Positions 22,313-31,696 of a stretch of DNA of 34,845 bases are shown piece by piece (the stretch's first letter is position 1; every line of letters begins with the position of its first letter). The notes beneath the pieces are model-generated. The model was not told the DNA's origin. It ran no database searches and saw nothing but the letters and a program-made list of their open reading frames with translations. Both the position numbers and the translations under genes were made by a program. Origin of the DNA: CAZXMB01 sp964641715 (GTDB taxonomy: Bacteria > Desulfobacterota > BSN033 > UBA1163); the NCBI GenBank assembly GCA_964641715.1, contig CAZXMB010000005.1, positions 1 through 34,845 of the forward strand, written 5' to 3'.

Positions 22313-22993
22313 GTGATCGCCACCCTGGTTCTGGGGTTCCTGGCCTTCCTCACCTATCCCTTTGACCGAAAAGGGAAGGTGGTCCATTATTATGCAAGGG
22401 TTTGGGGAAAGGCAGCCCTTTTGGCGAACGGAGTGAAGGTGAGATTGGAGGGATTGGAACACGTAAAGGGGAATGGGCCTTACGTCTTTATGTCAAACCA
22501 TCAGGGGAGTTATGATATCTTTGCCCTGCTGGGCCATCTCCCCTTTCAGTTTAAGTGGCTGGCCAAAAAGGAACTCTTTTCCATCCCCTTTTTCGGCTGG
22601 GCCATGGCTGCCGCAGGCTATATCAGCATCGATCGAGAGGGGACACGGAAGACCGTGGAAGCGATGAATCAAGCCGCACGCAAGATCCGGGATGGGATGT
22701 CCGTGGTCATCTTTCCGGAAGGGTCGCGGAGCCCGGATGGTACGATTCAACCCTTTAAGAAAGGGGGATTTACCCTGGCCATCAAATCGAGGGTTCCCAT
22801 CATCCCCATCGCTATTTATGGAAGCAGAGAGATTATGCCCAAAGACAGAATCACGGCCTCCTCCGGAGAGATTCGGATCCAGATGGGAAGCCCTATCGAG
22901 ACAGGTCATTGTTCTTTAAGAGAGAGAGAGATCCTGATGGCGAAAGTGAGAGAGAGCATCACCCGGAATTTCGAATTCATCTCAAAGGGATAA
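22313..22993 (+). CDS. plsC: 1-acyl-sn-glycerol-3-phosphate acyltransferase, N-terminus interrupted by TGA
   Basis: The enzyme acylates lysophosphatidic acid to phosphatidic acid at the membrane. The 226-residue frame has the PlsC motifs NHQGSYD (HX4D, about 62-68), the KELFSIPFFGW segment, FPEGSRSPDG, and VPIIPIAI. The GTG at 22313 is the first usable start after an in-frame TGA at 22307-22309. Upstream of that TGA the same frame continues back to ATG 22280 and reads MVRTLFVWS, which looks like the normal hydrophobic N-terminus of such enzymes. All catalytic motifs are downstream, so the gene is probably active if initiation at GTG works, although no ribosome binding site is seen. It precedes ftsK by one base. 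Confidence 0.82.
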   Translation: MIATLVLGFLAFLTYPFDRKGKVVHYYARVWGKAALLANGVKVRLEGLEHVKGNGPYVFMSNHQGSYDIFALLGHLPFQFKWLAKKELFSIPFFGWAMAAAGYISIDREGTRKTVEAMNQAARKIRDGMSVVIFPEGSRSPDGTIQPFKKGGFTLAIKSRVPIIPIAIYGSREIMPKDRITASSGEIRIQMGSPIETGHCSLREREILMAKVRESITRNFEFISKG

Positions 22994-22994
22994 G

Positions 22995-25271
22995 GTGAGG
23001 AAAGCGGTGGTTGAGGATTCCATCAAAGAGAAATTGAAGCGGGAGGTCACAGGCATTCTGCTTTTTGCCCTGGCCCTCTTTCTATTCCTGAGCTTGGTCT
23101 CCTATGATCCCATGGATCCTTCCTTTTTTTCCTATTCTTCCTCCAAGACAGGGCCGATCCATAACTGGATGGGTATCGTGGGGGCCTACGTCTCGGGTTT
23201 CCTGTTTCAGGGATGCGGATTTCCTTCTTTTCTCATCCCCCTGGTCCTGGGTTTTTATGCCTTCAGTTTCATCCTCCGCTGGGAATGGAAGTACCCCCTG
23301 CTCAAATTGGGAGGATGGCTGGTCATTCTATTTGCCACCTCTTCCCTTTTCAGCCTGTGGATGAGGCCTCTTCATCTGCACAGCCGGGAACTCCTGGGGG
23401 GAGGATTGATGGGGGAGGTTTTTTCAAAAAACCTTGTCCGATACTTTAACCTTCCGGGAGCAACCATCCTTTTGTTGGTGATTTTGATCCTTGCCTTTGT
23501 GATTGGGACAGGCATCTCTTTTATTGCCACCATTCGCCGGCTGGGAGGCGGGGTAAGAAGACTCGCCGAGAAGATCAGCACGTTCAAGATCATCCGAAAG
23601 GAACGTGCAGAGAGGGCCAAAAAGCTCGGAAAACAGAAGAAGGAAAGAGGGGAAATTCAGGAGGAAAAAAGAGAGGAGGAGAAGGAGGAGGCGAGGGAAA
23701 TTATTCCTGTAGTGGTGGAGGCTTCGAAGCTGCCTAAAAAACGGGAAGAGATCCCCAAGCAGGAGGCCTTCGAATTTGCAGAGTCGAAGAGGGAATTTGA
23801 GCTTCCACCCATTTCCCTTCTTGAGGCCGAGGTGGAGAAGAGACAGAAGATTGACCGCGACAGCCTGATCATGAACTCCAAAATTCTGGAGAAGAAACTT
23901 CTCGATTACGGAGTGGAAGGAAAGGTCGTGGAGGTGAGGCCGGGGCCGGTCATCACCGTCTATGAATTCGAACCTGCCCCCGGGGTGAAGGTCAGCCGGA
24001 TCGTAAGCCTGGTGGATGATTTGGCCCTGGCGTTGAGCGCAGTGACCATCCGGATTGTGGCCCCCATCCCGGGGAAATCCGTGGTCGGGATCGAAGTCCC
24101 CAATGCCAACAGGGAGACCGTCTATCTCAAAGAGATCGTTGATTCCGACCCCTTTCGGAATTCGAAAACGAAACTCTCCTTCGGGGTAGGGAAAGATATT
24201 TCAGGAGACCCTTTTGTGGTCGATCTGGTCAGGCTGCCTCACCTCCTGGTGGCTGGCTCCACCGGGTCCGGTAAGAGCGTCTCCATCAATTCGATGATCT
24301 GCAGTATCCTCTTCAAGGCCACTCCGGATGAAGTCCGGTTTCTGATGATCGACCCCAAGATGCTGGAGCTTTCAGACTATGAGGGCATTCCCCATCTTCT
24401 TCTTCCTGTCGTCACCAATCCCAAGAAGGCGGCCATTGCCCTTCATTGGCTGGTGGGAGAGATGGAGCGGAGATATACGATCCTGGCCGAAAAGGCGGTC
24501 AGAAATATTGAGCATTATCATCAGAGGATGGAAAAGGAGGAGAAGGAGAAAGGGAAAGTCTATAAGCGGAAGGGTGATCTCTTGGAGGGGGAGGAGAATA
24601 GAGAAGCCGAAAAAATGGAGAGGCTTCCCTACATCGTGGTGGTCATTGATGAGCTGGCCGATCTGATGATGATCTCATCGAGGGAGGTGGAGGAATCGAT
24701 CACCCGGCTTGCGCAGATGGCCAGGGCGGTGGGCATCCATCTGATTTTGGCAACCCAGAGGCCTTCGGTGGATGTCCTTACGGGGATCATTAAAGCCAAT
24801 TTTCCCGCACGGATCTCCTTCCAGGTCACCTCGAAAGTGGATTCCCGGACCATTCTGGATACCATCGGAGCCGAGCATCTCCTTGGAACCGGAGACATGC
24901 TCTTTCTTCCCCCGGGAAGTTCAAAATTGATAAGGGTCCACGGTGCCTATGTTTCCAGCGGAGAGATTAAACGGGTCGTGGAATATCTGAAGAAGCAGGG
25001 GAAACCTTCTTATGACACCTCCATCCTCACCGAGGTGAAAAAGGAGAAGGAGACACGGGGTGAAGAGGATGAATATGACGAGAAATATGATGATGCGGTT
25101 GCCTTTGTCGGAGAGACCGGACAGGCCTCGATCTCCCTCATACAAAGACGATTCCGGATCGGTTACAACCGGGCCGCCCGTATCATCGAAAAGATGGAGG
25201 AGGAGGGGGTGGTGGGCCCCTCCGACGGGATCAAGCCGAGAGAGGTTCTGATTAAAAAGATAGAGCCATAA
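22995..25271 (+). CDS. ftsK: DNA translocase FtsK/SpoIIIE
   Basis: FtsK anchors at the division septum and pumps chromosomal DNA toward dif for dimer resolution. The 758-residue product has four hydrophobic segments in its first 180 residues. A short charged linker rich in Lys and Glu (about 200-270) replaces the long proline/glutamine linker of E. coli. The alpha/beta motor has Walker A GSTGSGKS near 420 and Walker B VVVIDELADLM near 548. The C-terminal winged-helix gamma domain (about 695-758: QASISLIQRRFRIGYNRAARIIEKME) reads the KOPS polarity sequence. A charged insertion lies just before Walker B. Start GTG 22995 follows plsC directly; lolA follows after 11 bases. Confidence 0.95.
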   Translation: MRKAVVEDSIKEKLKREVTGILLFALALFLFLSLVSYDPMDPSFFSYSSSKTGPIHNWMGIVGAYVSGFLFQGCGFPSFLIPLVLGFYAFSFILRWEWKYPLLKLGGWLVILFATSSLFSLWMRPLHLHSRELLGGGLMGEVFSKNLVRYFNLPGATILLLVILILAFVIGTGISFIATIRRLGGGVRRLAEKISTFKIIRKERAERAKKLGKQKKERGEIQEEKREEEKEEAREIIPVVVEASKLPKKREEIPKQEAFEFAESKREFELPPISLLEAEVEKRQKIDRDSLIMNSKILEKKLLDYGVEGKVVEVRPGPVITVYEFEPAPGVKVSRIVSLVDDLALALSAVTIRIVAPIPGKSVVGIEVPNANRETVYLKEIVDSDPFRNSKTKLSFGVGKDISGDPFVVDLVRLPHLLVAGSTGSGKSVSINSMICSILFKATPDEVRFLMIDPKMLELSDYEGIPHLLLPVVTNPKKAAIALHWLVGEMERRYTILAEKAVRNIEHYHQRMEKEEKEKGKVYKRKGDLLEGEENREAEKMERLPYIVVVIDELADLMMISSREVEESITRLAQMARAVGIHLILATQRPSVDVLTGIIKANFPARISFQVTSKVDSRTILDTIGAEHLLGTGDMLFLPPGSSKLIRVHGAYVSSGEIKRVVEYLKKQGKPSYDTSILTEVKKEKETRGEEDEYDEKYDDAVAFVGETGQASISLIQRRFRIGYNRAARIIEKMEEEGVVGPSDGIKPREVLIKKIEP

Positions 25272-25282
25272 AGGAGGAGCGG

Positions 25283-25978
25283 GTGAAAAGAGAGGCATTT
25301 TGGGGAATCCTGGTTTCTTTTCTTTCCCTGCTGGTCTTTGCCACAGCGGGGTTTGGGATGGAGGCTCAGGCGGTTCTGACGGAAATCCAAAACCGTTATG
25401 AGCATACCCGGGACTTCGAGGCCAGTTTTGTTCAGGAATATATCGGGAAGGTGATGAGACAGTCCCAGAGGTCAGATGGAAAAGTCTATTTTAAAAAGAA
25501 GGGGATGATGCGCTGGGACTACAGGGTCCCAAACCAGAAATTGATCTCGGACGGCCAGACCCTCTGGCTTTTTCAGCCGGAGGAGAACCAGGTCTTTTTA
25601 TACCCTGCAGAAGAGATGATCAAGGAGTTTGGTTTTCTGGCAGGAGCAGGAGATCTGAGGCGGGACTTTAAACTTCTCACCCCCCATGAGCTTGCTCCCG
25701 AGAAGGAGAACACCTATGTTCTGGAACTGGGTCCGATGGAGACCCATCCTGTGGTATCCAGACTTTCATTGCGGGTGGATCAGAAGACCTATTATATTGT
25801 CCAGGTGGACCTCATCGATGGTCTGGGCAATGTGACCCGGACGCGTTTAACGGATATTCGGACCAACATGGACCTCCCCAACTCCCTCTTTCAATTTAAA
25901 ATTCCACCCGGAGTTGATGTGATCAAGAGTTCGCCCTCCCATTCTTCCACCGGTGGGAAAGGACCTCAGAAAAAGTAG
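25283..25978 (+). CDS. lolA: Outer-membrane lipoprotein carrier protein LolA
   Basis: LolA is the periplasmic chaperone that carries lipoproteins from LolCDE to the outer membrane. The 231-residue product has a signal peptide (about 1-26). The LolA fold follows: a helix VLTEIQNRYEHTRDFEASFVQEY, the strand GKVYFKKKGMMRWDYRVPNQKLISDGQTLWLF, and ending FQFKIPPGVDVI. Starts at GTG 25283 with AAGGAGGAG upstream. It lies directly between ftsK and recO; ftsK-lolA adjacency is conserved in many Gram-negative bacteria. Together with three lipoprotein genes in the window it supports an outer-membrane lipoprotein system. Confidence 0.94.
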   Translation: MKREAFWGILVSFLSLLVFATAGFGMEAQAVLTEIQNRYEHTRDFEASFVQEYIGKVMRQSQRSDGKVYFKKKGMMRWDYRVPNQKLISDGQTLWLFQPEENQVFLYPAEEMIKEFGFLAGAGDLRRDFKLLTPHELAPEKENTYVLELGPMETHPVVSRLSLRVDQKTYYIVQVDLIDGLGNVTRTRLTDIRTNMDLPNSLFQFKIPPGVDVIKSSPSHSSTGGKGPQKK

Positions 25979-25981
25979 AGC

Positions 25982-26770
25982 ATGCCGCTTTATACGACCC
26001 ACGCCATCGTCATTCGCTCCCTTCATTACGGAGAATCGGATAAGATCCTGACCTTCCTTACCAGGGACTTTGGAAAACTGAAGGGAATTGCAAAGGGGGC
26101 GAGGAGGAGCAAGAAGAGGTTTCAGAATGCCCTGGGCCTCTTTTCCCATCTGCGGCTCATCTTTTTTGACCGTGAAGGAATGGGCCTGGTGAGGGTCGAG
26201 AGCGCAGACATCCTTCATGCCTTTCCCGGGATCAGCGAAGATTTAAGAAAGATCTATTTCGGAAACTACTATCTGGAGCTGGTGAACGAGATGGCGGGGG
26301 AGCGGGAGGTGAACACAGGGGCCTTTGAACTTCTCCTTGCCTTCTTATTCGATCTCGAGTCAAACGATCCGAAGGAAGAGTGGTTAAGGATGTTTGAGAT
26401 CCGGATCCTCTCCCTGTTCGGTTACCGTCCCAATATGGTCCGGTGCGGTTTATGCAATAAGGGGTGGGAGGAGCTGGAGGAAAGGCCTTCTCTATTTTTC
26501 TCCATTGAAAAGGGAAGCCTGGTATGTGATCGGTGTTCGAAGAGGTGGAATAATCTCTATCCCCTCTCATTGGGCACTGCCCGGTTAATCGACGGGATTT
26601 CTCAACTGAATTTGAAAAAACTTCACAGGCTCAGATTTACCCCTCAGGCCTTGTCGGAGAGCGAGGAACTCCTTCCGAAATTCGTCCAACACCAACTGGG
26701 GAAGGAGCTGAAGTCACTGAAGGGGCTGAGGGAACTCCTTCCTTCCGGGAGGCAGACCAATGCCAGATGA
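25982..26770 (+). CDS. recO: DNA repair protein RecO
   Basis: RecO with RecR loads RecA onto SSB-coated DNA in the RecF pathway. The 262-residue product has the N-terminal OB fold (YTTHAIVIRSLHYGESDKILTFLTRDFGKLKGIAKGARRSKKRF). A helical C-terminal domain follows, with a four-cysteine zinc site (CGLC near 154 and CDRC near 180), as in the zinc-bearing RecO subgroup. It starts 3 bases after the lolA stop. The gene is separated from glyQ by a 78-base gap with its own promoter-like signals. Confidence 0.94.
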   Translation: MPLYTTHAIVIRSLHYGESDKILTFLTRDFGKLKGIAKGARRSKKRFQNALGLFSHLRLIFFDREGMGLVRVESADILHAFPGISEDLRKIYFGNYYLELVNEMAGEREVNTGAFELLLAFLFDLESNDPKEEWLRMFEIRILSLFGYRPNMVRCGLCNKGWEELEERPSLFFSIEKGSLVCDRCSKRWNNLYPLSLGTARLIDGISQLNLKKLHRLRFTPQALSESEELLPKFVQHQLGKELKSLKGLRELLPSGRQTNAR

Positions 26771-26774
26771 ACTT

Positions 26775-26819
26775 GGGTTTAGGCCTGCTTTGACATTTAA
26801 CACTGATCATGCTAAACCC
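26775..26819 (+). promoter_or_regulatory. Promoter within an inverted repeat upstream of glyQS
   Basis: TTGACA (26790-26795) and TAAACC (26813-26818) are 17 bases apart. GGGTTTAG (26775-26782) and CTAAACCC (26812-26819) are perfect 8-base inverted arms flanking the -35 region, and the right arm covers the -10 box. This could be an operator or just coincidence; the -10 match is weak. Confidence 0.35.
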
Positions 26820-26848
26820 TACTCGGTGAAAGAAAGGGAGGAGGGAGG

Positions 26849-27721
26849 ATGAATTTCCAGGAGTTGATTTTTGCGCTGGAGAGATTCTGGGCGGATCAGG
26901 GGTGTGTGGTTCAACAGCCCTATGATCTGGAGGTCGGTGCCGGGACCTTTAACCCTGCCACCTTTTTCAGGGTCTTGGGCCCTGAACCGTGGAGGGTGGC
27001 CTATGTCGAACCCTCCCGTCGTCCCATGGATGGCCGATACGGAGAGAATCCAAACCGGCTTCAACACTACTATCAATACCAGGTCGTCCTGAAACCTTCC
27101 CCTCTTGATATTCAGGAGATCTACCTCCAGAGCTTAAACTCTTTTGGGATTGATCCCTTGGATCATGACATTCGATTTGTCGAAGATGATTGGGAGTCTC
27201 CAACCCTGGGTGCATGGGGATTGGGATGGGAGGTCTGGCTGGATGGGATGGAGATCACCCAGTTCACCTATTTTCAGCAGGCCGGTGGAATTGAACTCCA
27301 TCCCATCCCCGTGGAGATCACTTACGGGATCGAAAGGATTGCGATGTACCTTCAGGGGGTGGATAATGTCTATGACCTGCAGTGGACCCGGGGGATCCGC
27401 TACGGCGATATCCATCACCGCGGGGAGGTGGAATTCTCAAAATATAATTTCGAAGAGGCGGATGTGGAGATGCTCTTTCGCCTTTTTGAGATGTATGAAA
27501 AAGAGGCCAGGGCACTGGCAGGGAAAGGATTGGTCCTTCCGGCCTATGATTACTGTTTAAAGACCTCTCATATCTTCAACCTTCTCGATGCAAGGGGTGC
27601 GATCAGTGTGACCGAGAGGGTGGGCTATATCCTGAGGGTGAGGACACTGGCAAGAATGTGTGCGGAGGCCTATCTTCACCAGAGAGAGGAGATGGGGTTT
27701 CCGCTGTTGAGTGAGAAATGA
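26849..27721 (+). CDS. glyQ: Glycine--tRNA ligase alpha subunit
   Basis: The alpha subunit of the bacterial (alpha-beta)2 glycyl-tRNA synthetase carries the class II catalytic core. The 290-residue product has the near-invariant MNFQELIFALERFWADQGCVVQQPYDLEVGAGTF, RVAYVEPSRRPMDGRYGENPNRLQHYYQYQV (motif 2), and EMTQFTYFQQ-type and ERIAMYLQGVDNVYDL (motif 3) blocks. A strong GGGAGGAGGGAGG precedes the ATG. It overlaps the longest possible frame of glyS by 4 bases. Confidence 0.98.
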   Translation: MNFQELIFALERFWADQGCVVQQPYDLEVGAGTFNPATFFRVLGPEPWRVAYVEPSRRPMDGRYGENPNRLQHYYQYQVVLKPSPLDIQEIYLQSLNSFGIDPLDHDIRFVEDDWESPTLGAWGLGWEVWLDGMEITQFTYFQQAGGIELHPIPVEITYGIERIAMYLQGVDNVYDLQWTRGIRYGDIHHRGEVEFSKYNFEEADVEMLFRLFEMYEKEARALAGKGLVLPAYDYCLKTSHIFNLLDARGAISVTERVGYILRVRTLARMCAEAYLHQREEMGFPLLSEK

Positions 27722-27762
27722 TCGCTCATCAATTGCCAATGACCATGGACAAAGGACCTGGG

Positions 27763-29826
27763 ATGAAAGAATTGCTTCTGGAGATCGGGACGGAGGAGAT
27801 CCCCGCCGGATTTGTTCCTGGGGCTCTATCCGAGCTGGAACGGCTGATCGGGAAGGAGCTTGAGGCGAACCGGATTGATTTCAAAGGGGTGAAGACGCTC
27901 GGGACACCCAGACGGCTGGTCCTCTATATTGAATCGGTTTCAGAGAAGCAGAAAGATGAGGAGACGAAGAAGATCGGGCCATCGAAACAGGCTGCCCTGG
28001 ATGATCGGGGAAATCCGACCAAAGCGGCTGCTGGTTTTGCCAAAAGCCAATCGGTTCCGGTGGAATCCCTTGAGATCATCCAGACAGAGAAGGGGGAGTA
28101 TGTCTGCGCGGTGAAAAGAGAGATTGGAAGACCGACCCCTGAACTTCTTAAGACGATTCTCCCCCGGGTGATCCTCTCCATCCCTTTTCAGAAATCGATG
28201 AGGTGGGCTGATGTCCAGATCAGGTTTGCAAGACCTATTCACTGGATCCTGAGCCTCTTCGGCGGGGAGGTCATTCCTTTTGAGGTGGGAAATGTGAGGA
28301 GCGGGGACCTGACCCATGGCCATCGATTCATGCATCCTGATCCGATCCCGATCCAAGACTTTCAGTCTTATCTGAAAAGGACAAAAGAGGCTTTTATTGT
28401 GGTCGACCCGGGGGAACGAAGAAAGGGGATCAAGGAAGGGATGATCCGAGAGGGGGCAAAGGTTTCCGGGAAGGTGTTAAGCGATGAGGATCTCCTCGAC
28501 GAAGTCAACTTTCTGGTCGAATATCCAGTCACCTTCTGCGGTCATTTTGATGAAAGGTTCCTTGCCCTACCGGCGGAGGTAGTCATCCATTCGATGAAGG
28601 AACACCAGAGATATTTTCCCCTGATGAACGATCATGGCCGATTACTTCCCCATTTCATCTGTATCAGCAATATTGCTCCGAGGGACGAGAGAGTGGTGAT
28701 CAGAGGAAATGAGCGGGTTCTCAAGGCCAGGCTCTCCGACGCCGAGTTTTTCTTCCGGGAAGACATGAAGGTTTCTCTTGAGAAGAGGGTTGAGGAATTG
28801 AAGAAGGTGGTTTTTCAGGCGAAGCTGGGAACATCCTATGAGAAGGTCATGCGATTCAAGCAACTGGCCTCCTTCCTCACGGATCGAATCGATCCAGCCC
28901 TGAAAGAGACCGTGGAAAGGGCTGCCCTCTTATCTAAAGCGGATCTGGTCACCGGAATGGTCGGCGAATTTCCAAAACTCCAGGGGATCGTGGGAAGGGA
29001 GTATGCAAGGTTGTCGGGAGAGAAACCCCCGATCTATGAAGCGATTTATGAACACTACCTCCCGGCCTTTGCAGGAGATCGGCTACCCTCCAGCCCGGTC
29101 GGTGATATCGTAAGCATGGCTGACAGGATGGACACGATTGTGGGTTCCTTTGGGGTAGGCCTTCTCCCCACAGGTGCGGCCGATCCTTTCGGACTGAGAC
29201 GTCAGGCCCTGGGAATTATCCGGATCATTCTGGAAAAGGGATACCGGCTCTCCCTGCCGGAATGGATCGAAGAGAGCGGAAGGCTCCTGAGGGAGAAGAT
29301 GGAGCGCCCCTTCGAAAAAGTAAAGGGAGAGGTTCTGGATTTCTTTAAGACCCGTTATCAAAACTTCCTGTTAGAAAAAGGTTATCCCTATGATGTGATC
29401 GAGGCAGTGATCTCCGTTTCCTTCGATGAACTGCTGGATATTCAGAACAGGATAGATGCCTTGAGAAAGGTCATGGAATGGGAAGACTTCAAATCCATTG
29501 TCATCGGCTTTAAACGGGCGATGAATATCTTAAAGGGAACCCGCCCCTCGAAAGAGATTCTTGCCTCCCTCTTTACCGAACGGGCCGAAAGGGACCTTTA
29601 TCAATCCTTGATGGATTTAAAAGGAAAAATCGACCGCCCGCTTTACCAGAGAGACTACCCCTCCGCACTTCTTGAGATGAGCCGGCTGAGGAAGCCCATT
29701 GATGAGTTCTTCGATCGTGTTTTGGTCATGGCCGAGGATCAGAAGGTCCGTGAGAACCGCCTCGCCCTGCTCGATGGGGTCAGCCAGTTCTTCCTCCGGT
29801 TCGCCGACTTCTCCAGACTGACCTGA
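27763..29826 (+). CDS. glyS: Glycine--tRNA ligase beta subunit
   Basis: The beta subunit provides tRNA recognition for glycyl-tRNA synthesis. The 687-residue product begins MKELLLEIGTEEIPAGFVPGALSEL, the family N-terminus. It has the HD-like KHQRYF-type segment (EHQRYFPL), ERVLKARLSDAEFF, and the anticodon-binding domain at the C-terminus (about 570-680). ATG 27763 is preferred because AAAGGA lies upstream and the homology begins there. ATG 27718 would add 15 residues but overlaps the glyQ stop in an ATGA, so coupling from there cannot be excluded. The stop overlaps uvrC by one base. Confidence 0.97.
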   Translation: MKELLLEIGTEEIPAGFVPGALSELERLIGKELEANRIDFKGVKTLGTPRRLVLYIESVSEKQKDEETKKIGPSKQAALDDRGNPTKAAAGFAKSQSVPVESLEIIQTEKGEYVCAVKREIGRPTPELLKTILPRVILSIPFQKSMRWADVQIRFARPIHWILSLFGGEVIPFEVGNVRSGDLTHGHRFMHPDPIPIQDFQSYLKRTKEAFIVVDPGERRKGIKEGMIREGAKVSGKVLSDEDLLDEVNFLVEYPVTFCGHFDERFLALPAEVVIHSMKEHQRYFPLMNDHGRLLPHFICISNIAPRDERVVIRGNERVLKARLSDAEFFFREDMKVSLEKRVEELKKVVFQAKLGTSYEKVMRFKQLASFLTDRIDPALKETVERAALLSKADLVTGMVGEFPKLQGIVGREYARLSGEKPPIYEAIYEHYLPAFAGDRLPSSPVGDIVSMADRMDTIVGSFGVGLLPTGAADPFGLRRQALGIIRIILEKGYRLSLPEWIEESGRLLREKMERPFEKVKGEVLDFFKTRYQNFLLEKGYPYDVIEAVISVSFDELLDIQNRIDALRKVMEWEDFKSIVIGFKRAMNILKGTRPSKEILASLFTERAERDLYQSLMDLKGKIDRPLYQRDYPSALLEMSRLRKPIDEFFDRVLVMAEDQKVRENRLALLDGVSQFFLRFADFSRLT

Positions 29827-31691
29827 TGCCGAATATGGACTCCCTGGATCAAAAAATTGATTATCTGCCCACCAATCCCGGGGTCTACCTTTTTAAGGAT
29901 AAAAAGGGGTCGATCCTCTATGTGGGAAAGGCAGGGAATATCAAGCACCGGGTAAGCTCCTATTTCCAGAGACGAGACGGGATGGATACGAAGACCCTTG
30001 CCATGATGGAAAAGGTGACCAACATCGAGACCATCGTAACCGATACGGAGAAAGAAGCCCTGATACTGGAGGATAACCTGGTCAAGGAACATCATCCCCG
30101 ATACAATGTGAAGCTGAGGGATGACAAAAGGTATCCCTGCCTGAGGCTTTCGATTGAAGAGGATTTCCCAACCCTGCGGATCGTCAGACGAATCAAGAAA
30201 GACCACGCTCTCTACTTCGGGCCTTATCCGTCCGCCACTTCGCTGAAGGAGACCCTGAAGCTGATCCGGAGGCTCTTCCCCATCAGGACCTGCCTGGATG
30301 CCAGGTTTTCCAACCGGACCAGACCCTGCATCAATTATGAGATGGGGCGATGTTCGGGCCCCTGCACCGGGAAGATCGGTCCCGTTCGGTACAAGGAGAT
30401 CATCCGTGAGGTGAAGATGTTCCTTGAAGGGAAGAATAAGGATCTCATCGATCAACTCCGAAGGAGGATGGAGGAAGAGGCTGAACAGCTCCATTTTGAA
30501 AAGGCGGCGGAGATCCGGAATCAGATTGAATCCATCGGCCATATTATCGAAAAGCAGAAGATCGTCTCCAGCGATTTTATTGATCAGGATGTGATCGGTA
30601 TCCATCATCAGGACCACACCCTCATCCTCTATTCCCTCTTTGTCAGAGGGGGGAAGCTTCTGGGTGGAAAAGGCTTTACCTTTTCCTCCACCGGGCTGCC
30701 GGAGGAGGAAGTGCTGAGCTCTTTTCTTTACCAGTATTATCGTGAAGGGAGATTTATCCCCCAACAGATCCTGATTCCGAAACCCATCCCCGAACAGGAA
30801 TCCATAGAACAGAGGTTGACGGAGTTGGGCGGGAAGAAGGTTCGAATCCTCGTTCCCCAAAAAGGGGAAAAGGAAAGACTTCTCAAGATGGCCCGAGATA
30901 ATGCCGAGAAGTTCCTGATGACAGAAACGGATTTAAAAAGGAACAGAGAGGACCTCCTTGCGACGTTGAAGGAGAGGCTCTCTCTCTGTAAAATTCCCCG
31001 AAGGATTGAGGCCTTCGATATCTCCAACCTTTCGGGTGGCGAGGCGGTGGGTTCCATGGTAACCTTCGTGGATGGAGAGCCTTACGAAGAAGGGTACCGT
31101 CATTATAAGATTAAAACCATCAAAGGTTCGGACGATTATGGAATGATGTATGAGGTTCTCTTCCGTCGTTATCGAAAGGCGGTGGAGGAGAAGGCCTTTC
31201 CCGATCTCATTTTACTCGATGGTGGAAGAGGCCAGTTGAATGTGGCCCGGGAAGTCCTGGGGGAACTCCGGATCAAGGGGATGGACCTCCTCGGTCTGGC
31301 CAAGGGGAGAAGGATCAAAGGGAATCTCGGTTCCCGATTCGGAAAGGGGGGTGAGAAGGTCTATCATCCTCAATTTAAGGAACCGCTCGTTTTGGGAAAG
31401 CACTCCCCTCTGCTTCACCTTCTTGACCGGATCCGGGATGAAGCCCACCGGTTTGCACTCTCCTATCATCGAAGAGTGAGACAGAGGGAGACGATTAGGA
31501 CAGAACTTGGCAGGATTCCCGGGGTCGGGAAAGTCAGGCAAAGGGAACTCTTAAGATTCTTTGGAAGCCTGGAGAGGATTGAGAAGGCAACCGTCCAGGA
31601 ATTAGCTGAAGCTCCGAAGATGAATTCGAGCGCAGCTCAACGGGTCTATGATTTTTTCCACTCTTCCTCCCCGGAAGGATCAGCTCTTTAG
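29826..31691 (+). CDS. uvrC: Excinuclease ABC subunit C
   Basis: UvrC makes both incisions in nucleotide excision repair. The 621-residue product has the N-terminal GIY-YIG domain (NPGVYLFKDKKGSILYVGKAGNIKHRVSSYF, about 17-50) and a Cys-rich segment (RPCINYEMGRCSGPC). The UVR motif comes next (about 205-240, EEAEQLHFEKAAEIRNQIESI). The RNase H-like endonuclease half (EAFDISNLSGGEAVGSMVTF, and the LLDGGRGQL aspartate) and a C-terminal helix-hairpin-helix pair (RIPGVGKVRQRELLRFFGS) complete it. It starts on the last base of glyS and ends 5 bases before the convergent CBS gene. Confidence 0.97.
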   Translation: MPNMDSLDQKIDYLPTNPGVYLFKDKKGSILYVGKAGNIKHRVSSYFQRRDGMDTKTLAMMEKVTNIETIVTDTEKEALILEDNLVKEHHPRYNVKLRDDKRYPCLRLSIEEDFPTLRIVRRIKKDHALYFGPYPSATSLKETLKLIRRLFPIRTCLDARFSNRTRPCINYEMGRCSGPCTGKIGPVRYKEIIREVKMFLEGKNKDLIDQLRRRMEEEAEQLHFEKAAEIRNQIESIGHIIEKQKIVSSDFIDQDVIGIHHQDHTLILYSLFVRGGKLLGGKGFTFSSTGLPEEEVLSSFLYQYYREGRFIPQQILIPKPIPEQESIEQRLTELGGKKVRILVPQKGEKERLLKMARDNAEKFLMTETDLKRNREDLLATLKERLSLCKIPRRIEAFDISNLSGGEAVGSMVTFVDGEPYEEGYRHYKIKTIKGSDDYGMMYEVLFRRYRKAVEEKAFPDLILLDGGRGQLNVAREVLGELRIKGMDLLGLAKGRRIKGNLGSRFGKGGEKVYHPQFKEPLVLGKHSPLLHLLDRIRDEAHRFALSYHRRVRQRETIRTELGRIPGVGKVRQRELLRFFGSLERIEKATVQELAEAPKMNSSAAQRVYDFFHSSSPEGSAL

Positions 31692-31696
31692 ATGGT

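Noticed and set aside
29739..30860. A 373-codon open frame on the minus strand antisense to uvrC
   Set aside because: It lies fully across the glyS end and uvrC, both strongly conserved, and has no signature of its own.
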